From Rhodospirillaceae bacterium (GTDB taxonomy: Bacteria; Pseudomonadota; Alphaproteobacteria; Bin65), in NCBI GenBank assembly GCA_028819475.1, contig JAPPLJ010000028.1, forward strand, positions 1-36,628: a DNA stretch of 36,628 nt, read 5' to 3'. The notes under the pieces were generated by a model. That model ran no database searches. It worked only from the letters and a program-made list of their open reading frames with translations, and was not told the DNA's origin. Positions 30,960 to 36,628 of this stretch are shown one piece after another (the stretch's first letter is position 1; every line of letters starts with the position of its first letter). The translations under genes were made by a program, and so were the position numbers.

Positions 30960-32192
30960 ATGTTCTATCGCGAAGCCGGGCAGTTCTATACGAGCTACGC
31001 CAAGGACCAGGGCATCTTTCAGCTCAAGCAGGACAAGTACGGCCTGTGGGGCATCCTGTTCATCGCCTTCGTCGTCGTTCCGGTCGGGCTGTACCTGATG
31101 GTGCAGGGCGGCCTGATGGCCGCGTCGACCAAGGACTATCTGTACAACTCGATCTTCCTGCTCCTGCTGGTCAACAGCATGGCCGCGCTCGGCCTGAATA
31201 TCCTGACCGGCTATTGCGGCCAGATTTCCCTCGGGACGGCGGCGTTCATGGGCGTCGGCGCCTTTACCGCCTTCAAATTCTCGACCGGACTGAACTACCG
31301 GATCCAGAAAGAGGACGAGGCCGGCGAACTGGTCTCGGAGCTCATTCCGCTGCTGCCGGCGATCGACAATCCGATCCTCTTGGTCCTGATCGCCGGTGCG
31401 GTGACGGCGGTCGTCGGCGTCATCTTCGGCCTGCCCAGCCTGCGCATCAAGGGCTTCTACCTGGCGGTGGCGACGCTTGCGGCGCAGTTCTTCCTGGTCT
31501 GGTGTTTCTCGCGCGTCGAGTGGCTGTACGACTATGTGTCATCCTCGACGATCCAGATACCGCCGCTGAAACTGTTCGGCCTTGTCGTCACCGGCTCTGA
31601 AACGGTGATGCGCGACGGCCAGCAGGTGACGATCTATCCCGCGGCGGAGACGAAATACCTGATCTGCCTGTCGCTCGTGGTGTTCTTCGCCTTCGTCGCC
31701 AAGAATCTGGTGCGCGGCCGGATCGGCCGGGCGTGGATGGCGATCCGCGACATGGATATCGCGGCCCAGCTCATCGGGATCCGCCCGCTGGCGACCAAGC
31801 TGCTCGCGTTTGCGGTCAGTTCCTTCTTCTGCGGCATGGCCGGCGCCATGTCGCTGATCTTCTACCTCGGCGCGCTCGAGGGCGCGGAAGCCTTCAACAT
31901 CAACGAATCCTTCTCGGTCCTGTTCATGGTCATCATCGGCGGGCTGGGCAGCATCACCGGTTCCTTCCTCGGCGCCGGCTTCATCACGCTGATCCCGATT
32001 TTCCTGGTCGTTTCCCTGCCCTGGCTGGGCGGCCAGTTCGGCATCCCGGTCGATGCCGCGATGGTCGAGCACATCCAGTTCATGATTTTCGGCGCGCTGA
32101 TTATCGTGTTCCTGATCATGGAGCCGCTCGGCCTGGCGCGCCTGTGGCAGATCGGCAAGGAAAAGCTGAGACAATGGCCGTTTCCATACTAG
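30960..32192 (+). CDS. Branched-chain amino acid-type ABC transporter permease (LivM-like)
   Basis: Inner-membrane permease of 410 residues with about ten hydrophobic segments. LivM features: NILTGYCGQISLGTAAFMGVGAF (~79-101), RIGRAWMAIRDMDIAAQLIGI (ATPase contact loop) and IIGGLGSITGSFLGAGFI. ATG 30960 lies 4 bp after the livH stop; the frame is open upstream into livH but the homologous chain starts at MFYREAGQF. Between the first and second halves is a loop (SETVMRDGQQVTIYPAAET) longer than in E. coli LivM. A terminator-like hairpin follows. Confidence 0.92.
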   Translation: MFYREAGQFYTSYAKDQGIFQLKQDKYGLWGILFIAFVVVPVGLYLMVQGGLMAASTKDYLYNSIFLLLLVNSMAALGLNILTGYCGQISLGTAAFMGVGAFTAFKFSTGLNYRIQKEDEAGELVSELIPLLPAIDNPILLVLIAGAVTAVVGVIFGLPSLRIKGFYLAVATLAAQFFLVWCFSRVEWLYDYVSSSTIQIPPLKLFGLVVTGSETVMRDGQQVTIYPAAETKYLICLSLVVFFAFVAKNLVRGRIGRAWMAIRDMDIAAQLIGIRPLATKLLAFAVSSFFCGMAGAMSLIFYLGALEGAEAFNINESFSVLFMVIIGGLGSITGSFLGAGFITLIPIFLVVSLPWLGGQFGIPVDAAMVEHIQFMIFGALIIVFLIMEPLGLARLWQIGKEKLRQWPFPY

Positions 32193-32234
32193 CGGGCGGC
32201 ATCGCAAGCACGACGGCAGGAAATGGCCGTCCCG

Positions 32235-32255
32235 GACCGCCTGTTGCGGTCTTTT
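32235..32255 (+). terminator. Terminator-like hairpin between LivM and LivK genes
   Basis: GACCGC (32235-32240) / GCGGTC (32246-32251) with loop CTGTT, followed by TTTT; outer CCCGG/CCGGG bases extend pairing around it. It may partly end upstream transcription, so the binding-protein gene may have its own promoter in 32256-32374. Confidence 0.5.
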
Positions 32256-32374
32256 CCGGGACCTTCGGCGCATGCTAAGGTCGCGGCAACCTGCGGGCCG
32301 CGGTGGCCGGCAGGCTTCCCCTCCACCCCTTATCGCCCCAGGCGGGGCGAAGCCGATCCAGGGAGGATAAGAGT

Positions 32375-33682
32375 ATGAGGCTGAAAGGGCTTACTTTGGG
32401 TCTGGCCGCTGCAGTCGCCGTGACAGGCATTGCGGCGCCGGCCGTCCAGGCGGCGGATACGCAGTATTTCCCGCTGTTCACCTACCGCACCGGCCCGTAT
32501 GCGCCGAACGGTATCCCGTCGGCCAACGGAATCGCCGACTATTTCAACTACGTCAACCTGAAGCATGGCGGCGTCAACGGCGTGAAGCTGGTCTGGGAAG
32601 AGTGCGAGACCGGCTACAACACCAAGAAGGGCGTTGAGTGCTACGAGCGCCTGAAGGGCAAGGGCACGACGGTCGTGTTCCCCTATTCGACGGGCATCAC
32701 CTACAAGCTCATCCCGAATGCGGACAAGGACAAGGTTTCGATCCTGACCGTCGGCTACGGCCGCACGGACGCTTCCGACGGCCGGGTGTTCCCGTGGACC
32801 TTCACCACACCGACCACCTACTGGAGCCAGGCCTCGGCCTTCATCAAGTATATCGGCGCCCAGGAAGGCGGCATGGCCAAGATCAAGGGCAAGAAGATCG
32901 CCCTGATCTACCATAACAGCGCCTACGGCAAGGAGCCGATCCGCACGCTCGAACTGCTGGCACGGAAGCTGGGCTACAAGCTGACCCTGCTCGCCGTGAA
33001 CCATCCCGGCCAGGAGCAGAAAGCCACCTGGCTGCAGATCCGCAAGATCCGTCCTGACTGGATCCTGCTGTGGGGCTGGGGCGTGATGAACCAGGTCGCC
33101 ATCAAGGAAGCCACCAACATCGGCTTCAAGATGGACCGCATGATCGGCGTCTGGTGGTCCGGCGCCGAGCAGGACGTGGTGCCGACCGGCGACGCCGCCA
33201 AGGGCTACAAGGCCGGCACGTTCCACGCCGCGGGTTCCGATTTCCCGCTGATCAAAGACATCAAGAAGGTCGTCTACGATGCCGGCAAGGGCATTCCGGG
33301 CGGCGACAAGTATGTCGGTCAGGTGCTGTGGAACCGGGGCATGGTGAATGCCATCTTCGCGACCGAGGCCATGCGTTCGGCGCAGAAGAAGTTCGGCGTC
33401 AAGGTGGTCAACGGCGACCAGATGCGCTGGGGTCTCGAGAACCTCAACATCACCGCGGAGCGCTGGGCAGAGCTTGGCCTGAAGGGCTTCATGCAGCCCG
33501 TCAAGAACACCTGCGCCGACCACGAAGGCAACGGCCCGGTGCTGATCCAGCAGTGGGACGGCAAGAAGTGGAACATCGTCAGCGACTTCATCTCGCCCAT
33601 GCGCGAGGTGGTGCGTCCGCTGATCGAGAAGTCCGCCGCGGCCTACGCCAAGAAGAACAATATCACGCCGCGCAAGTGCTAG
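32375..33682 (+). CDS. Periplasmic ligand-binding protein, LivK-like (Peripla_BP_6)
   Basis: Secreted binding protein of 435 residues. The signal peptide is ~1-26 (LGLAAAVAVTGIAAPAVQA, then ADTQYFPL), with no lipobox. LTYRTGPYAPNG-like FTYRTGPYAPNGIPSANGIADY, VEWEECETGYNTKKGVECYERLK-type ligand loop and KKIALIYHNSAYGKEP fit the large (~400-residue) subgroup of LivK-like proteins, which bind aromatic or aliphatic acids as often as amino acids. ATG 32375 follows AGGGAGG at 7 bp. Flanked by a terminator-like hairpin upstream and a stem-loop downstream, suggesting a higher expression level than the permeases (inference). Confidence 0.9.
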   Translation: MRLKGLTLGLAAAVAVTGIAAPAVQAADTQYFPLFTYRTGPYAPNGIPSANGIADYFNYVNLKHGGVNGVKLVWEECETGYNTKKGVECYERLKGKGTTVVFPYSTGITYKLIPNADKDKVSILTVGYGRTDASDGRVFPWTFTTPTTYWSQASAFIKYIGAQEGGMAKIKGKKIALIYHNSAYGKEPIRTLELLARKLGYKLTLLAVNHPGQEQKATWLQIRKIRPDWILLWGWGVMNQVAIKEATNIGFKMDRMIGVWWSGAEQDVVPTGDAAKGYKAGTFHAAGSDFPLIKDIKKVVYDAGKGIPGGDKYVGQVLWNRGMVNAIFATEAMRSAQKKFGVKVVNGDQMRWGLENLNITAERWAELGLKGFMQPVKNTCADHEGNGPVLIQQWDGKKWNIVSDFISPMREVVRPLIEKSAAAYAKKNNITPRKC

Positions 33683-33690
33683 GTGCGTTG

Positions 33691-33708
33691 CAGGCGAATC
33701 TTCGCCTG
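33691..33708 (+). other. Stem-loop between LivK-like and LivF-like genes
   Basis: CAGGCGAA (33691-33698) / TTCGCCTG (33701-33708) around TC, further flanked by TTGC/GCAA. There is no T-run, so it is more likely an RNA-stabilising or processing hairpin at the 3' end of the binding-protein message than a full terminator. Confidence 0.6.
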
Positions 33709-33726
33709 TAGCAAGGGAGTACCGCC

Positions 33727-34569
33727 GTGAGTGAAACCGCCGCTGCCAATGGCGCGAACGGGGCTGCCGATGCGCTGCTCAGCGTCAACAACATCGAGGT
33801 GATCTACGATCATGTGATCCTCGTGTTGAAGGGGGTTTCGCTCGAGGTTCCCAGGGGGGGCATCGTCGCCCTCCTTGGGGCCAACGGCGCCGGCAAGACG
33901 ACGACGCTGAAATCGATCTCCAACCTGCTCGGCGCGGAACGCGGCGACGTGACGAAGGGATCGATCCTCTACGACGGCATCCCGGTGCAGAGCCTGGATC
34001 CGAACGATCTGGTGCGCCGCGGCGTAATCCAGGTGATGGAAGGCCGCCATTGCTTCCCGCATTTGACGGTCGATGAAAACCTGCTGACCGGCGCCTATAC
34101 CCGCCGCGACGGCAACGCGGCCATCCGCGACTCGATGGACAAGGTTTACGAGTATTTCCCCCGCCTGAAGGAGCGCCGGAGCGCGCTGGCCGGCTATATT
34201 TCCGGCGGCGAGCAGCAGATGTGCGCCATCGGGCGGGCGCTGATGTCGAACCCCTCGACCATGCTGCTGGACGAGCCCTCCATGGGCCTCGCGCCGCAGC
34301 TGGTGGAGGAGATTTTCGAGATCGTCAAACGCCTCAACGTCCACGAAGGCGTCAGTATCCTGCTCGCCGAGCAGAACACCAACATGGCGCTGCGCTATGC
34401 CGATTACGGCTATATCCTGGAGAGCGGCCGCGTCGTCATGGACGGCGAGGCGAAGGACCTCGCCGAGAACGAGGACGTGAAGGAATTCTATCTCGGCGTC
34501 GCCGGGGAGAGCCGAAAGTCCTTCCGCGACGTGAAACACTACAAGCGGCGCAAGCGCTGGCTCGCCTGA
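33727..34569 (+). CDS. Branched-chain amino acid-type ABC transporter ATPase (LivF-like)
   Basis: ATPase of 280 residues. Walker A GANGAGKTT (~55-63), LivF-type Q-loop GVIQVMEGRHCFPHLTVDENL, signature ISGGEQQMCAIGRAL, Walker B TMLLDEPSMGLAP and switch region LLAEQNTNMAL. The GTG start at 33727 has AAGGGAG 8 bp upstream. The N terminus carries an Ala/Asn-rich tail (~1-15), and the C terminus a basic tail (HYKRRKRWLA). Partner of LivG (29020). Placed after the binding-protein gene, as in many such clusters. Confidence 0.92.
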   Translation: MSETAAANGANGAADALLSVNNIEVIYDHVILVLKGVSLEVPRGGIVALLGANGAGKTTTLKSISNLLGAERGDVTKGSILYDGIPVQSLDPNDLVRRGVIQVMEGRHCFPHLTVDENLLTGAYTRRDGNAAIRDSMDKVYEYFPRLKERRSALAGYISGGEQQMCAIGRALMSNPSTMLLDEPSMGLAPQLVEEIFEIVKRLNVHEGVSILLAEQNTNMALRYADYGYILESGRVVMDGEAKDLAENEDVKEFYLGVAGESRKSFRDVKHYKRRKRWLA

Positions 34570-34678
34570 CCGCGGGCCCGGCGCAGCAACAGCCGGATGC
34601 CTGTCCGGACCGCAACACCGCCGAGCGGGCCGTCATCCCACAACCGGGGTGGCGGCTTTTCAATTCGGGGACACGGCG

Positions 34679-35917
34679 ATGACCGACCACTACGACGCTC
34701 TTGAAACCCGCGACCCCGCCGAGCGCGAGGCCGCGCTCATGCGGGCGCTGCCGGCGCAGGTCGCCCACGCCAGGGCGGCAACGGGCTGGTACGGCAGGAG
34801 CCTGGCCGACGTCGATCCCGCATCCGTAACGTCCCGGGAGGCGCTGGCGGCGCTGCCGGTGACCCGCAAGCACAGCCTGATCGAGGCGCAGAGGGACGCG
34901 CCGCCGCTCGCCGGGCTGAACGCGCTGGACCTTGGCGACGCTGCCGTCGCCTTCACCTCGCCGGGGCCGATCTACGAGGTCATGGGCACGCGCGCGGATT
35001 ACTACGGCGGCGCCCGGTCGCTTTACGCCGCCGGGCTGCGCAAGGGCGATATCGTCCACAATTCCTTCTCCTACCATCTCACTCCCGGCGGCTGGATCTT
35101 CCATGACGGCGCCCGCGCCCTCGGCTGCCCGGTGATCCCGGCCGGCATCGGCAATACCGAACAGCAGGCCCAGGTGATGGCCCAGTACCGGCCGAAGGGC
35201 CATGCCGGGACGCCGGACTATCTCAAGGCGATCCTGGAGAAGGGCGACGAGATGGGGCTGGACCTGACGTCAGTGACATGCGCCATCGTCGGCGCCGGCC
35301 CGCTGTTCCCGCCCCTGCGCGACTGGTACGGCGAACGCGGCATCCGGGTTTTCAACACCTTCGGCACGGCGGAGCTCGGCATCGTCGCCTATGAGACGGC
35401 AGAGCAGAACGGCATGGTCATCGCCGAGGACAAGATCGTCGAAATCCTCGTTCCGGGCACCGGCGAGCCGGTCGCCAGGATCGGCGACGTCGGCGAACTG
35501 GTGGTGACGCTGCTGTCGCCGGAAGTGCCGCTGATCCGCTTCGCCACCGGCGACCTGTCGGCGCTGACCGACGCGCCCAGCCCGTGCGGCCGGACGAACG
35601 TCCGGATGCTCGGCTGGATGGGCCGCGCCGACCAGACGACCAAGGTGCGCGGCATGTTCGTCCATCCGGAGCAGGTCGCCGACATCGTCAAGCGCCATGC
35701 CGAAATCGCAAGGGCCCGGCTGGTGGTCGACGCCGTCGACGGCAAGGATGCGCCCAACCTCCGGGTCGAGGCCGCCACGGCCGATCCGGCCTTCGCCGAT
35801 GCGGTGGCGCAGAGCTTCCAGGCGATTTGCAAGTTGCGGGCGACGGTCGAGATCGTCGGACCGGGCGCGCTGCCCAACGACGGCAAGGTCATCGACGACG
35901 TGCGGGAGTACGAGTAG
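34679..35917 (+). CDS. PaaK-like acid-CoA ligase (phenylacetate-CoA ligase family)
   Basis: AMP-forming ligase-family protein of 412 residues. GLRKGDIVHNSFSYHLTPGGW is the typical PaaK segment, then FGTAELGIVAYE, PLIRFATGDLSAL, the hinge GRADQTTKVRGMFVHPEQ and the C-terminal LPNDGKVIDD containing the expected catalytic Lys. The usual P-loop (SSGTTGxP) is replaced by FTSPGPIYEVMGT. I recall this replacement from relatives in similar clusters, so it may define a subfamily. ATG 34679 has GGGGA 8 bp upstream; the frame is open to 34649. Last gene of the Liv/ligase cluster. Substrate unknown; phenylacetate or another aryl acid is a family-based guess. Confidence 0.85.
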   Translation: MTDHYDALETRDPAEREAALMRALPAQVAHARAATGWYGRSLADVDPASVTSREALAALPVTRKHSLIEAQRDAPPLAGLNALDLGDAAVAFTSPGPIYEVMGTRADYYGGARSLYAAGLRKGDIVHNSFSYHLTPGGWIFHDGARALGCPVIPAGIGNTEQQAQVMAQYRPKGHAGTPDYLKAILEKGDEMGLDLTSVTCAIVGAGPLFPPLRDWYGERGIRVFNTFGTAELGIVAYETAEQNGMVIAEDKIVEILVPGTGEPVARIGDVGELVVTLLSPEVPLIRFATGDLSALTDAPSPCGRTNVRMLGWMGRADQTTKVRGMFVHPEQVADIVKRHAEIARARLVVDAVDGKDAPNLRVEAATADPAFADAVAQSFQAICKLRATVEIVGPGALPNDGKVIDDVREYE

Positions 35918-36133
35918 CGGCAGGGCACACGCGCGCCGGGATTTTCGGATTTCCAGGAATCTTCCGCAATAAAGCCGTGTGTCGAATCCGACAGGCACAG
36001 CAGCGCATCCCACATAGGAACTCCTCTGCGAAAGGGTGCGCCGGACGGGCCGGAAGCCGGAAAACGGCCTGATTTTGAACGGGTATTCAATATCGGTTTC
36101 CCTAAGTCTTTGAAATCGCTCTGTTTTTGGAAT

Positions 36134-36148
36134 TGGACAGACCGTTCT
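36134..36148 (+). promoter_or_regulatory. TetR/NemR-type operator-like site, copy 2
   Basis: TGGACAGACCGTTCT, followed by AAATAATATG, which could hold a -10 element. It matches the minus-strand copy at 13880-13866 (TGGACAGATCGGTCT) at 13 of 15 bases. Confidence 0.4.
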
Positions 36149-36534
36149 AAATAATATGTTTTTTTGCACCCGGCAGCCCTAACCCCTTGGAATCGTTGGA
36201 AACACGCCTTCCGGAAATGCGCAAAATCAATCTCGATAGGAATTTTTCCAGTTGCCTGGCCGAGCGAGAGCGCCGCTCGACACCGGGGGCGGCACCGCCG
36301 GGCAGGATCGGGGTAGGACAGCCCGGCGGAATCGGAGGGTCGAACCGGACGGGGTCCGGCCGTCAAGCCCAATGGCGCACAGGGCGGCGCGTGGGATGGC
36401 CGACTGGCGGCGGCGGTCCGGAAAGCGGGAAATCCGGAACGGTCCCGCACGGTCCCCCGCCTGTTTCTTCGTTTGCTTCTTTTCGGGAGGCGTCGGCCGG
36501 CCGCGGCAGGCGCACTTCGGGCGTTGACGGAGCC

Positions 36535-36563
36535 GATATAGGGCGCGGGCTCCGCCATGTCAA
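36535..36563 (-). promoter_or_regulatory. Near-consensus sigma70-type promoter reading leftward
   Basis: On the minus strand, TTGACA (36563-36558), a 17-bp GC-rich spacer (36557-36541), then TATATC (36540-36535). It is the best promoter match in the window. Transcription would run from about 36528 into the gene-free stretch, so an RNA gene or short leader there is possible. Confidence 0.6.
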
Positions 36564-36628
36564 GGAATATTAAGGCTTTATTCCAATCGCGTAGTGGTCC
36601 TTCCCGGCCCCTTCCGGCTTACCACAGT

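Larger units (their letters stand above)
35918..36628. other. 711-bp right-end stretch without a convincing gene
   Basis: No frame on either strand looks like a known protein. Contents: an AT-rich patch (36100-36170) with a TetR-type operator-like site, an eight-codon frame after it (MFFCTRQP, ATG 36155), and a near-consensus promoter reading left at 36535-36563. A minus-strand ATG at 36015 with AGAGGAG upstream opens a frame (MWDALLCLSDS...) that would run antisense into the PaaK-like gene; not supported by homology. Confidence 0.6.

Noticed and set aside
35389..36558. Minus-strand frame of 389 codons at the right end
   Set aside because: Its ATG lies in the -35 box of the promoter, half of it is antisense to the PaaK-like gene, and no family resemblance is seen.

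Overview
The window is GC-rich (clearly above 60 % almost everywhere), tightly packed, and reads as chromosomal DNA of an alphaproteobacterium, probably Rhodospirillales-like. This rests on inference from codon use, family-level similarity of the proteins and the gene set: ethylmalonyl-CoA pathway enzymes, PotABCD-type and Liv-type ABC transporters, and acyl-CoA metabolism. No rRNA, tRNA, CRISPR array, phage or transposase gene was seen.

Layout. 217-1697: a DUF3775 protein (-) and a FabI-type enoyl-ACP reductase (+). 1698-2980: an AT-rich island carrying one orphan HsdR_N-like nuclease gene (-). 2984-7397: methylsuccinyl-CoA dehydrogenase (mcd, -), a CapA-like protein (-) and an MltB-type lytic transglycosylase (+). 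7398-9582: a REP-like pair, two tandem GyrI-like effector-binding proteins (both with TTG starts) and a PIN/AbrB toxin-antitoxin pair with an operator-like inverted repeat. 9641-13268: divergent ethylmalonyl-CoA mutase (ecm, -) and crotonyl-CoA carboxylase/reductase (ccr, +). With mcd these are three core enzymes of the ethylmalonyl-CoA pathway for acetyl-CoA assimilation; the epimerase, mesaconyl-CoA hydratase and malyl-CoA lyase genes are not in the window.

13269-14167 is an unusual 0.9 kb gene-free stretch. It holds three arrays of CATGAC spaced exactly 10 bp, a REP/MITE-like nested hairpin and two TetR-type operator-like palindromes. 14168-18653 is a polyamine-type ABC transporter operon (ATPase, binding protein, two permeases). 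18812-23485 encodes a CoA ligase, a PaaA-like diiron protein, a gentisate 1,2-dioxygenase-like cupin and a PhyH-type dioxygenase, a plausible aromatic or acyl-CoA oxidation unit. Between its genes lies a decayed second copy of the CoA-ligase 3' end. 23563-26724: secreted DUF302 and DsrE-like proteins, then a translationally coupled alpha/beta hydrolase and MBL-fold hydrolase. 27058-35917: a seven-gene unit (COG1022 acyl-CoA ligase, LivG, LivH, LivM, LivK-like binding protein, LivF, PaaK-like ligase), suggesting uptake and CoA activation of an organic acid. 35918-36628 has no convincing gene, but has a near-consensus promoter reading leftward and another TetR-type operator-like site.

Cross-cutting oddities: three unrelated genes (fabI, the AbrB antitoxin, the MBL hydrolase) carry in-frame tandem repeats of exactly 12 bp, and the same TGGACAGANCGNTCT palindrome occurs in two distant gene-free stretches.
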